Below are positions 20,394 to 31,693 of a DNA stretch of 36,033 nucleotides, one piece after another. The notes under the pieces were generated by a model, which ran no database searches, was not told the DNA's origin, and saw only the letters and a program-made list of their open reading frames with translations. The position numbers and the translations under genes are program-made. Source of the DNA: Mesotaenium endlicherianum (Eukaryota > Streptophyta > Zygnematophyceae > Zygnematales > Mesotaeniaceae); the NCBI GenBank assembly GCA_009602735.1, contig WELA01004678.1, positions 77,603 to 113,635 on the forward strand, written 5' to 3'. The stretch's first letter is position 1, and each line of letters begins with the position of its first letter.

Positions 20394-23300
20394 CTAGAAA
20401 TCGGTAATTTTCTTCTGCCCCTTGGCCCTTGACCCCACTTTGCTCCCGCCCCCTTTTCGCTTTCCCTTGTCGGGAGTTGCAACTTTTGGAGTGACCTTCG
20501 AGGCAGGCTGCTCAGGGTCATCCCGAATGGCATCGAGCTCTTCAAGTGAAGGGCGGTGGCTCTTGTTGAGCGCGTATGAACGGGCCATTCTCTCACGGCA
20601 CGCTTTGCTGGCCTCCGCGTGCTCCACAACTGCAGTCAATGCTTACTTGCCTTAGCAGAAGACAGACAGTCTAGCATGCCAGCTTATTTTACATGCTTCT
20701 CCGAATATGCTTTTACTGAGGTACTAATGAAGTCACTGCCACTTTTTCTCAGTCTCCACCATTGCCTTTCGAGATTGGGACTCCCCAAAAGTACATGAAG
20801 CTCAAGCTTGAACAGCCTTACAAAATCTTCTTTGGATCTTCTTTGGAAAGCTTCGCCCTTTCAGCAAGACAACTGCAGGTGGCAAAGAAAAGCTCAACAC
20901 AACGTAATAGCTGCCACGACACGTCTCAAACATCCAGCTCACACAAGATCTCTGGAAGGGATGAGCATGCTAGGATGCAGGACAGCACACACGAGCTGCA
21001 GTGGAAGCGCTACGTACTGGGGCTGGGGTAGTCGGTGCCGATGATGCATTTGGCTTTCTTCTGCACCGCCAGCGGAGCCGTCCACGGCTCGTAGATATAC
21101 TGCGCCGGCATGTCTGCACACTCCCGCTGGTCAGTTTCTCGCCAGCGTTGTCGACAGGAGAAGCACCATCAACCCGTTTGAATGTAGTTTGACAAATGAC
21201 ACGCTGCTCAAGAATTTGCTCACCTTTGAGAACAGGAAGAAAGTGCCGGATGTACTTTCCAGCGGGGTCGTACTTCTTGCCAAACGTGATGGGAGAATAT
21301 ATCCGATGGTACTGCATTCACGCAGAGCCATCACTCAGACAACGGTCCCTGCTCTGTTTGCTGGCAGTGAGTGCATACAGGAGCACACCTGGCAGCATCA
21401 CAAACGGAGACGGCAAAGGAACTACTGATCACAGATCAAAACACTTAACACCACACTCAACTGGAAAAACCACAACGTGCGCCTGCGCAGGCGGAGACAT
21501 GCATGGAAGAAACTTCCCTCCTGTGTCAGGTGTCCTGATCACGTCCAGCGCAATCCCCCAGAGTTGCCGGACTTGCATAACTTCTCTTAGCAGCAGGAGG
21601 TCACCGAAAGAATAGAGCACAGAGGGGGGTCCAAGGTGCCTGCATGCCTGCGCAAAGAAGCAGGAGGCGGACAGCCACATCCAGTTGCCATTGTTGATGG
21701 CCCAGTCGCCGTCGATGAGCAGGCGGTCAAACACGTCCCGCCCCTTCTCCCAGTGCACGTACTGCCCACGCACCCTCTCCACACACGCACACCCGCAGGC
21801 AACACGACAAGTGGCACCTCAACAACCGTGAGGAGACTGAGCAGCTGTCCTAGCAGACTTGATGAGGGCAAGCAAATAGGCGCCAGTGAGGGGGGGGCGC
21901 GTAGTGTGAGGGGGAGGAGAGGGAGAGTCACGCACGAGGTCGCCACGCGTCAGAAAGCACGCCACGCTGTGACGCGCCAGGTGGTGCATCCAGCCCCACT
22001 TCCGCAGCTGCTCCGCCACCCCCCCAAACAAAAAGAGAGCGGACGCACGTTGCACACATAAGACTATGTGCATCACAAGAAAGAGAAAAGCCCAAGCAGA
22101 TGCACAAACTAAGAAAAGGCAGCATGCTGGGCCAGAAGCACCTGCGTCATGATGGCGTCGATCCAGGGGAAGCCCGTGCGCGCGTCGCGCCACGCCGCCA
22201 GCAGGTGCTCGTCCTCCTTCCAGGCTATCTACCCCCCGCCCCTTGCACCACCGCGAGTTGTTGCTTACTGCCTCCAAGTAGAAAATGAGCCAGTGGCAAG
22301 TGGCAGGCGTGGAGCAGCAGCTACCTGCTTGCAGGCGTGGTTGTCGAGCATGCGGTCAAAGCCGGGCGTGCCGTAGCCGGAGGTGTAGAAGAACTCGCGC
22401 CACAGCAGCTGCTTACACACACACTGCTGCGTCAGCCCTCGCGCTTGCTTGCAGCTGGCTTGACGGTGAAGTCCCTCCACGCGCCGAGCAGGAGGTACAC
22501 AAATGGCACGTCAACTTCCACGTAGACACAGGTAATCTTTACATCCATCACTTCTCCAGAGAAGCGAATGTGGCGCAGCAGTAGTGGTGGGGAAGAGAGG
22601 GGACCTGGCCTTCCAGGGACACGGGGGGCTTAGAGTGCCCCCCCCGCGCGGCGCCATAGACGCGCATCAGCCGCTGGTACAGCAGCCGGCTGGACAGGCA
22701 CCCAAACTGCACTCGCGTCCGCCACCCGCCCGCACAATGCCACCAATAAGCGTCAACCGGCGCCCAACATCACCTGTTGGGCGGCGAACTAACCTGGAAA
22801 AGTGGGAGCAGCCTGCTGGTGGGTGGGCCGCCAGCAGTTGTCCATGCTCTTCCGCTGACAGTATTGTGCAGGTAAAAAGAGGTTCGTGGCTGGGTACCTT
22901 GAGGTAGGGCGAGAGCACGGTGGTGGCAGGCTCGTCGAAAGCGGCGGGGTCGCCCTTGGGCTTCTCAAAGGCGCACACCCACTGCTCGCGTGCCATGAAG
23001 CGTTCCAGCCGCGCCAGCGCGTGCGTCTCCCCGCCCTCAAACGGCGTCCTGTCCTCCTGCGCCCAACTCGCTCTCTCGCTGTTAGCCGCACCCATGAATG
23101 CATGCATGGGCTTACTCTCACAAAGAAAACCGCCTGCGGGCATATTGCTTGGCCTAAGGTGACCAGCAACAGCCGCCTCCCAGGGAAGGAGGGAGGCACT
23201 CCGCCATGCCCCACAGGCAAACTCTCCCTCAAGCACCCACTATCAATGGGCATGCCCACCCCCATATACACAATAGAGAGGGGGAGGGAGAGAAGAAGCA

Positions 23301-25781
23301 GCAGTGCCACTTCCTCCCTCACAACACCCTCCAGTGCAATGGAGAAGGCACCATGCAGAGCACGTACGCACCAGTGCCCCCTCGTCGTAGCCGAGCTCTG
23401 TGATGCCGGGCACCGCGCTGACGTGGACGCCTGCCAGGTCATCTGGAGCGCGTGGCAATTGAGCGGGAGGATCATCCACAGGAGGTGGCACCTTGGGCAT
23501 GAGCTTCAGAAAGGACTGGTACGACAGGGGCGTCTGCCCCTTGTTCTGCTCACACCCCCTTCCCCCACCCCCCCCCNNNNNNNNNNNNNNNNNNNNNNNN
23601 NNNNNNNNNNNNNNNNNNNNNNNNNNNNNNNNNNNNNNNNNNNNNNNNNNNNNNNNNNNNNNNNNNNNNNNNNNNNNNNNNNNNNNNNNNNNNNNNNNNN
23701 NNNNNNNNNNNNNNNNNNNNNNNNNNNNNNNNNNNNNNNNNNNNNNNNNNNNNNNNNNNNNNNNNNNNNNNNNNNNNNNNNNNNNNNNNNNNNNNNNNNN
23801 NNNNNNNNNNNNNNNNNNNNNNNNNNNNNNNNNNNNNNNNNNNNNNNNNNNNNNNNNNNNNNNNNNNNNNNNNNNNNNNNNNNNNNNNNNNNNNNNNNNN
23901 NNNNNNNNNNNNNNNNNNNNNNNNNNNNNNNNNNNNNNNNNNNNNNNNNNNNNNNNNNNNNNNNNNNNNNNNNNNNNNNNNNNNNNNNNNNNNNNNNNNN
24001 NNNNNNNNNNNNNNNNNNNNNNNNNNNNNNNNNNNNNNNNNNNNNNNNNNNNNNNNNNNNNNNNNNNNNNNNNNNNNNNNNNNNNNNNNNNNNNNNNNNN
24101 NNNNNNNNNNNNNNNNNNNNNNNNNNNNNNNNNNNNNNNNNNNNNNNNNNNNNNNNNNNNNNNNNNNNNNNNNNNNNNNNNNNNNNNNNNNNNNNNNNNN
24201 NNNNNCCCCCAAAGAAAAAGTAAATGTTCTGCCATCTTGTTAATTTCAGTCCTAAGAGCATCAACCAGGGGAGGGAGGGAGGGTGGGAGGGAGGGAGCAT
24301 TAGGGGGGGCATGTTCCAGCGACAACTGTCACCAATGACCACCACAGCACTGTGGAATGGGAGATGCAAGGGGTCACCTTGGCAATGATGTGCTGGGGAT
24401 CGCAGAGCGTGTGGCTGACAGGTGCCACCAGCTGGATGCCCGCCTCCTCCGCCAGCTTCTGCTCATTTGTGTCCAACACAACCACAGTGTCACCCAATGC
24501 TTCCAACTTAAGCAAATGTAGACATAACCAGGTGCATTGAGGAAAGGTCACCCTCTAAGCTCACTTCCCAGCCCGTCTTCGACCATTCTTGGAATGCCAG
24601 TCCAAGTGGGACCTGTGTGCAAGTTGCATGTATTCACAGAAAAAGCTTCAGGTGGATATGGTGGGGTGGATGTGGTGCAGCAGCAGCAGCAACAGCAGGG
24701 GGCACCTTGACGGCGAGGTCGCGCTGCTGCGCGTACGGCTCCGAGTCGTACTCGTAGCACAGCTTGCCGATCTTCCACTGCCACGTGTCACCCACACAAG
24801 TCAGCTTTGGATACACTAACTTCAATCAGAAAGTGACTTTCTTCTCATCCTAATAAAGAAACTCTTTAACAATGAGCTTCATCCATCATGCGGAGGGCTT
24901 GTCAACAACACCCTGCAACAGTTCATCCTGAACTGAAGAACGGCAACTGTGAGTGCCACTGATATTTCGCACAACCTAATCAGGGACCAGGAAGTCATTC
25001 TTCGTAGTTCTAGCTACGAAAAAGTGAGTGAAAAATGATGTAGATAATAGATAGAGGTGTGAGAAACAATCATCGGGTGGCGCACCTGGCGGAAGAGGGT
25101 GGGCAGGACCTCGACGGGGTTGCCATGCAGCAGCAGCAGGCGCGAGCCGCGCTTTCGAAGGCCGTCGTCCAGGTCCTGCAGCGCCTCCAGCAGGAAGCGG
25201 ATGCGGTTGACGCCCACCCTGGCAGATCCCGGGGAGGGCGCGCTCGCGTCTGGCTTCAGGAACCAGGGGTCCAGGATGAAGACGCAGTACAGCTGCGCGC
25301 TGTTCTCGCATGCCCTCAAGAGCGCCGGATTGTCATGCAGCCTCAGGCCTTTCCTGAACCACATCAAGGCATTCCCGCCGTCTGCCATTCCCTCGTCTAC
25401 GGAACTGACGTTAGAAGGGGCCATCTCCCCATTCATCCCGGCACCCTCGGCACTGGTACGTTGCTCAGGGTGCGTGATTCCAGCTTCGACTTCCTTCTGA
25501 CCACCCTCGAGCTGAGTCTCCTTCTCGGGCAAACCTTCATCCTCCATGTGCTGATCCTGTACCGCTTGTTTCTCCTCTGCCTCCACTTTCGCTAACCTGG
25601 AAACGCTCTCCTTCGACTTTCCAACGATGTCTTCCTCAGAATGCTCCTGCCTCGAGCTCTCATGCTCGCCGACCACTCCAGGGCCCTCGTCCATTTTAGC
25701 TTTCTTTGTCGCTAAAGCATCGTCAGGCTGTCCCTGACTCGAGCCAGACTTCACTGTCCTGTCCCTTTTTTGCCGCACCAT
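20394..25781 (-). CDS. animal-type cryptochrome / (6-4) photolyase, 13 exons
   Basis: A flavoprotein of the cryptochrome/photolyase family. Exons: 25781-25086, 24777-24706, 24506-24378, 23545-23372, 23056-22898, 22706-22605, 22408-22325, 22228-22142, 22007-21936, 21761-21648, 21311-21224, 21113-21018, 20629-20394; all phases agree, 702 aa. The photolyase domain begins near residue 137 ([16 protein letters not shown]) after an acidic, Lys/Glu/Gln-rich extension that opens [11 protein letters not shown]. Further blocks are [94 protein letters not shown] and [19 protein letters not shown]. The His pair used by (6-4) photolyases for repair (HHLARH, His510 and His514) is present, so repair activity is plausible, as in the bifunctional Chlamydomonas aCRY. 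The Lys-rich tail ends GQKKITDF. The intron after exon 10 uses a GC donor, and the intron between exons 3 and 4 contains the 629-base gap. A start further upstream (26057) is open in frame but unlikely. Confidence 0.94.
23571..24210. other. 629-base assembly gap flanked by C tracts
   Basis: N from 23577 to 24205, bounded by CCCCCC on the left and CCCCC on the right. It lies inside the cryptochrome intron between exons 3 and 4; the exons on both sides join in phase without the missing sequence, so probably no exon is lost. Confidence 0.9.
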
Positions 25782-26570
25782 ATCCGCAATATTGTGATGC
25801 GTGAAACGGTTGCAGACGAAACTTGTCTGCACGACTGAATGAAACTTTACTGAATGTGCAGTGTTTTTCACACAACTTGCAAGCTGGCAACACTGGTATA
25901 AGTCCGAAGAAGAGATATTACAAAAAGGAATGTTTGCTGTAGGTAGGTAATCCCTTCGTGTCAAACAGCACTGCGCAAATCGCACCTTCTGTGGCAGACA
26001 TATGAATAAGCTGCAGCGCCAAGTGAAAAAGGTAGTGGATATAAGGAGTGAAGGCATTCAAAATGCTGCTGATCTCATGTCCAACGAATTAGTGAAAAAC
26101 AACTGATGTTCTTCCCACAATCGTAGTGGTCATGGTGTTTCTCTCAGAATTCCACGTCACAATTTTTCCATGGAGGCTCAGTGAAGCGCAGGGTGGCATG
26201 CACTCGACTCCACTCAACTGGCACCTCCACCTTCTTCTCCATTCTCCCATGCAGTCAGGACTCGGGAGTCTTGAGGTGTAGAGATGGTCAACGTCGACCG
26301 CGACAGAGAGAGGGAAAAGCGGAACAACACCAGGACAAAAACAAAAGATTCGTTCTCAAGACAAACCAAAACCGGAGGCCTGCAGGCCGGGCTTGCACCT
26401 TATGTCATTATATCCAATTATATCCTTGATTATTGCCCTGTACAGACTGGTAAAGATGGGTAAAGACCACTCTATACCACTTGCTGTAACATTGTGTGAA
26501 TCAGCCTTGACCTGGCCTTCACGCTGTGGAAGCATGTGATGAACAACTATTAAGACTTCTAAGCAGCTTG

Positions 26571-26630
26571 CTTCAAAGTGCTTCAGAGTGCTTCAAAGCA
26601 TTTCAAAGCACTTCAAAGCACGTCAGAGCA
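26571..26630. repeat. six tandem 10-bp units, CTTCAAAGCA type
   Basis: Units in exact 10-base register: cttcaaagtg, cttcagagtg, cttcaaagca, tttcaaagca, cttcaaagca, cgtcagagca. They lie between the divergent cryptochrome and PsaN start codons. Confidence 0.85.
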
Positions 26631-26765
26631 TTGATCAGAATTGACCGATTTCAACGCTTCTGGACGTTTTAGAAGGTCGTTGCCGAGTTAGGTGTCTTAC
26701 AGTGATACAGAATGCATAGCTGGCATTGGACAGCTACCCAGTCCTGACAGGGCGAGCTGCAGCGA

Positions 26766-26810
26766 GTATTACGAGCAGATTACGAGCTGATTACGAGCTG
26801 ATTACGAGTG
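26766..26810. repeat. four tandem 11-bp units, GATTACGAGCT type
   Basis: Units: gtattacgagca, gattacgagct, gattacgagct, gattacgagtg. The array is in the same intergenic region as the 10-bp array, about 135 bases further on. Confidence 0.85.
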
Positions 26811-27472
26811 ACTACCGGCCTAGGTATTGGCTAGGCTGGGCTAGGCCCTCACGAGGCTTCCCAACACGTCACAACACGCAATAAACATGCGACAGCAAAG
26901 AAAGTTTTCCTAATCGAAGGGGGAAAAAATCTGGTCATAATTATTTAGTAATTCTTATTAGTATTTCTTTGGCCCAACAGTAACGTACAGCAACTGTAGC
27001 GCAAACGTTTCGGCCGGCCTCTAAGTTCTCAAGTCCTCGATTTTAGCTTGCTAGCTGACTACATTTGGTCAGGATTTGAACAACTTATGCATCTCGTGCT
27101 ATGTTACAATATTACTGTGATTTTGCTCTCCGTTCAAACTCCGCCTTAAAGGGACTGCGAGAAAAAACTTCGTTGTTGCCTATGTGGATTGTTTAGCACA
27201 GAGTGAGAGGAGGTGACCTGGACATTTTGTCGATTGTCACCTGACACGTAAGGGCAATCAGTCTTGTGCCACTTTTTCTCGTACGCACTAAAACGATGGC
27301 CAATCCCAATGAAGTGTGAAATTCTTGATAAAAATCAAGGTACACTTCTTTTACTGCTTCTTACGCATGCTACATCGGAGTCGCCCAAGAATCTTCAGCC
27401 CGCCAGACAAACGAGCTTGGACGAGCTAATACAAAGCGAGCAACACCTTTCACTAACTCATCACCTGGTGCT

Positions 27473-28776
27473 ATGGCGACTTCTCTTTTTCTTGGCTCTC
27501 AGATTTCATCACCTTTGGGTATTGCATTAAGGGACTTGAAGGCTCCATCTTCAGCTAATACATCTCCGAGCAAAGCTTTTGCAGTAAGAGCTTCATCCGA
27601 CAAGAAGAGCAGTCGCCGTAACATTTTACGACTTGCTGCTGCAGCAGTAGCGGCTGGGACCATTGCCAGCAATGTAGCCCCAGCAAGTGCAGTTCCACCC
27701 CTGGTCGAAGAGCTTCTGGCACGCTCTGAGGCAAACAAGGTACATATGATTCCTCTCCAAATTTCAATGAAGGAAATGGCACGAAATTGACATGTTGTTT
27801 TGATAGTGATGTTTTTGGTCCGCCTCATTGAATGGTGCAACTAAGCTATTGTGAGTGTCGGCGTTCTCAAGGTTGACACCACAGTGGGATTGGCGGGAGC
27901 CCTCTTCCATGTTATTAGGAACTGAGATATGGGCTGCCATCAAGTGAAACTGCTGAGCTCCCTTCTTTGTTGTGCTAGAATGAGAGCATCTAGACTTGGC
28001 CCTACATGTTCATATTCCTGGAATTGATTCGACTGCAATACATTGCTGGTTCACATGTAAACTTCTAGCTACTACAAAAGCTCAGTCTTCTTTTGTTTGG
28101 TCTCTTTGACAGGCGTTGAATGATGCTAAGCGCCTGGCAACAAGTGGAGCAAACGGTTCCAGGGCATGGACTGTAGAGATTGGCAGTTGCAGGTTTCCTG
28201 ATAACTTTACAGGTTGCCAGGACCTTGCCCGCAGAAAGGTATCTCCATAATAAAATGCAATCATGCTTACACAGGGCCAGCGGTTTTCCATAAGAACGCA
28301 AATTTAGTAGCCTCTAAATCATTATATCATGCCTAGTCAGCAAAGCTCATGTCCCATGTAACTATGATGGAAGGAACGAGCCCCTGAAGCTTTCTTGTCG
28401 GATGAGCTCCTGGACTTGCTTGCTCACTCATTTGTTTGCTGCTTACTCGCACTATTGTATTGAGCAAGGTTGGGTTCAATGACTGGGTCCATGCGGTATT
28501 GAAGCGCTGGTCCTGCCTATTGTACTTATTACATCCTTCCATTTCTGGCTAAAGCGAAGAGAAGGCGTGACATGTTTGTTTGGAACTATATGCTACATAT
28601 GCTCGACTTATGCAAAACATGTTTAAAGTTTACGTATCGTGAGCTTCTTTCAGCCACTGACAAGTGTCTCTATTGGTTCCTGGCAGAATGTAGCATTTCT
28701 CTCCGACGACTTGAAGCTGGAGTGCAAGGGAAAGGCACCTGGTGAATGCGCCTCCAACAACTTATGGGGCAAGTGA
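27473..28776 (+). CDS. PSAN: photosystem I reaction centre subunit N (PsaN), 3 exons
   Basis: PsaN is a small lumenal subunit of photosystem I, near the plastocyanin docking side. Exons 27473-27739, 28113-28238 and 28687-28776 join in phase 0 with GT-AG sites; 160 aa. The first ~40 residues (MATSLFLGSQISSPLG...) look like a stromal transit peptide. They are followed by SSRRNILRLAAAAVAAG with a twin arginine at 48-49, a hydrophobic core and ASA before Val74. This is a bipartite signal for the thylakoid Tat pathway, the known route for PsaN. The predicted mature part (74-160, 87 aa) fits the family length. Signatures: LNDAKRLATSGAN, FPDNFTGCQDLARRK and FLSDDLKLECKGK, with four Cys (in GSC, TGC, LEC and GEC) conserved in the family. 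Unlike the neighbours, intron 1 ends in a normal pyrimidine-rich tract. A TGTAA word lies 90 bases past the stop. Confidence 0.95.
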
Positions 28777-31690
28777 TCAGAGCTAGATGTGTGTAAGTAT
28801 GGCGGCAGTGTGCAAATTATCCTGGAGTAGCACGTGGAGGGTGGACAGTGCTACTTGCCTACGTTTGTAACCAAACAATGTCTCCCTCCGTGGCTTACAT
28901 TTTGACTTGATTTGATTGACATATATATGTACGATAAACTTAGCCATAGTTGAAGCAAGATTGGGGTAGAAAATATACTAGGCTGACAGTATATGTGAGA
29001 GTTAGGTGCCCACTTCTGACAACGTAAAAAATTCAAGGCCATCAGACAACGCTGTGGCACTCTTTGCAATGTATAATGAGAAGTTTATGGCTTTTGTGAT
29101 ACGTTACACCTCTTTTCTGACTCCAGCTATTTGTTGATATAATGTAGTGCAGATCGTGCAATGAGGAATCATATTATGCTTCTTATCTGACTGATATTGT
29201 CGCTATTGACAACCCATGACAATGTTGACTTATATTGACCTCTGGACGGAACAAAGTCAGCTCAATGAAATAGAATTATGTCAAAGACGTTCTTATGTGC
29301 TCCAACACGTTCACTTTATGCGGCAAACTGTTTGATCAGTGGAAATTTAAATTCTTTCGTATATGCACACAAAGCGTCAAAGAAAGGCTGCTTACAGGTG
29401 CATCAACAATGCCAATCACACAACTGGTACATAGTTATGACGAAGTGTGCAACAAATGTTCATGACGTCAGTCTTAAGATGTCTTCAGGTCACAACATCC
29501 TTTGAAAATGGGTGCGCGTCTTGACTAAGTACCAGCAAGACCGTCTACCTAGTCATACATGTAAACTATGACTTCTCTCACTAACTCCTCACTACTATGC
29601 TACAGAGCATATAGAGAACCAGCAAGTCTTGACAAAGTAACGTCTTCCAGCTCAATAGGTAAGCCCATGGATGCTACCGATGCATACCTCAACCTCCCAA
29701 TGCTGCCTGCAGGTCAGGATATGGGTAAGAGTGGAGCCACCTGAACTTTGACGAAGAGACCTGGGTCTGACTTTCAGGCTGCCCCCTAGACTAATCTGCC
29801 CCTGCATTTTCATCGACACAGAAGCACACACAGAAGTGCAGAAGTATGTACGGATCAGGTGAAGCCCAGCGGAAGCACATCCCGCAGCAGAGCAACACCC
29901 TGGCATGGGCACTCCCACATCCTGGCTCCTGAGCACAATCGACTTTGGTTCCCATCCTGTATGATCTTCCTCTGCTTTCGTGAATTGTTACCGCAGCCGT
30001 CTCCCACACGACACCCTCCTCTGTGCTCATCTACCCCCTAGCAAGAGCCAGCCATGGCTGCCCACCTGTGTTCGCTTGAGCTCATGCATTATCTCACAAG
30101 CAGCCTCTCGGACCAAGTGTGCCTTCTACACAGAACTTTCTTCAAGCTGATTTTCAGCCTAAGGCGAGGCTAAGCCTCACCATGACTGCTCACAACAGCG
30201 CTCCAAAGAGCGCACTATGACAACAAGATGTTCAAACACAAAAGAGAGCTACTTTCTGGCAGACCCCGCTTTCCAATTCACAGCACAAATGTTAAGACTC
30301 GATGATAGTACAGTATTGAGTAAATTCTTAGTAAGGCGCAAACGTGCCTGCGCATGACTTACACGTAAGGGGTGCCTAAGGGGGAAGACTGAAGCTGCAC
30401 CACCTGTGACTGCTTACATGGAGGCAGTGGCAGCAGCTCATACAGACCCCAAATGAGAACTACAAATCCAGAACAGGATGGGAGGAATAAAGCGCCCACC
30501 CACACTCCAGCACAGACCTAGCCCCCCTGGGCAATTCCAGGAGGTCCGACCCAACAACAGCCAGCTGGAGAGAAATGAGCCTTGCAAGGGCATCACAAGA
30601 CCAGCAAGGAAGAAGGGCATATGGTGCCTATACGGGGTAGCTACTCTGTGGCTCTCACTGGCAACCTGGCAGGCCAGCCATTAGGCCCCGCAACCGGCGT
30701 GCGCATAACCCCTCAAGGTCCAGAAGCGGACCATAGGCACCATGAATTTGCAAGGAAGGGGCGGGGGGCGATAGGCAGAAGGAAGCAATCTCAGAGTGGA
30801 AGCACATGAAATTAAAATGAGAATTCAGCGTTGCTTGGAGGGTGTGCTGCTTGCAGTGATGATGACACGAGTAGAACTATATACATGACGTGGAAGGGGA
30901 AGAGGCGAGGACAAACTGCACGCAGGATTGAGCGGGCAGGAACAAACCCCGGGGCTTGCCCTCGTACATCTGGCAAGAGAGCGTGTTGCCCAGCGCAGGG
31001 CAGGGCAAGGGCGACCGCGGCGGCGAGGGTGATGGCCAGCTTGGAAGGACACCACCATTCATGAGCTGCTGCTGCCGCTCCTTTTCCCTGTTCAAGACTA
31101 TGGGTCCATACACTAGGCACAGGCTATGAGCACTGCTCTCAGCTTGTTCCGCTGACTGCAGCTGCTCTCAACTTACTCCAGTGAGGAGGGACGAGCAAAG
31201 CAGGTGCGCACCCGGCAAGCTCTGCCCCATCCCGTGCAACAACACGATTTCTTTGGATGCATCCAGATTGCAATCCTCCTCCAAACGTGCTGCAGAGGAG
31301 CTGGCAAAGGCAGCGCTATCAGCCCGCTCTATTTGGTGTCAGTCCACAGCTCATGCCCACGGGCTGCCGTGTTTCTGATGCTGGAGCGCCATCTTTATGC
31401 ACGGCTTTTCTATGCAACCACACGTTTTCCCCAGAACACTAGTCCCCCATTGTTTCCATAGGTGACATGACACGTGCCAAAGCAGCCTATGGCTTGAAAA
31501 TATATATTGATCGTCCAATAAACTGGTCCCTCTTGAGATTCGAGGCAGATCCAATGCCGGTGGAGCGGGTAGCACTGAAGCAGGGGCAGAGGCAGAAGAA
31601 GATGGCATAGAGGCAGAATAGGCCAGTGAACGCTGAACACTATCAGGAGTGCAACGGGGTATAGAGAATGGCCTAATGCGCGTCCGCAGC
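28777..31690. other. subtelomeric region without a recognisable gene
   Basis: Several open frames of 60-100 codons occur on both strands (for example on the minus strand at 31120-30812, with a hydrophobic ITLAAAVALAL segment), but none shows a known domain or assembles through splice sites. 28780-29640 is AT-rich; 29650-31100 is mixed. Unrecognised exons are possible. Confidence 0.35.
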
Positions 31691-31693
31691 CTG

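Larger units (their letters stand above)
25782..27472. other. divergent intergenic region between cryptochrome and PsaN genes
   Basis: 1.7 kb separate two oppositely oriented start codons, so both promoters should be here. It carries two short tandem arrays (26571-26630 and 26766-26810) and an AT-rich part from 26880 to 27000. No gene is visible. Confidence 0.45.

Noticed and set aside
25782-26057. In-frame upstream extension of the cryptochrome reading frame
   Set aside because: The 92 extra residues are Cys-rich and unlike a targeting peptide or the family. The ATG at 25781 gives a cleaner acidic/basic start. 5' RACE would settle it.
30478-31120. Overlapping 60-100 codon open frames in the subtelomere
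   Set aside because: No recognisable domain on either strand and no splice combination that extends them.
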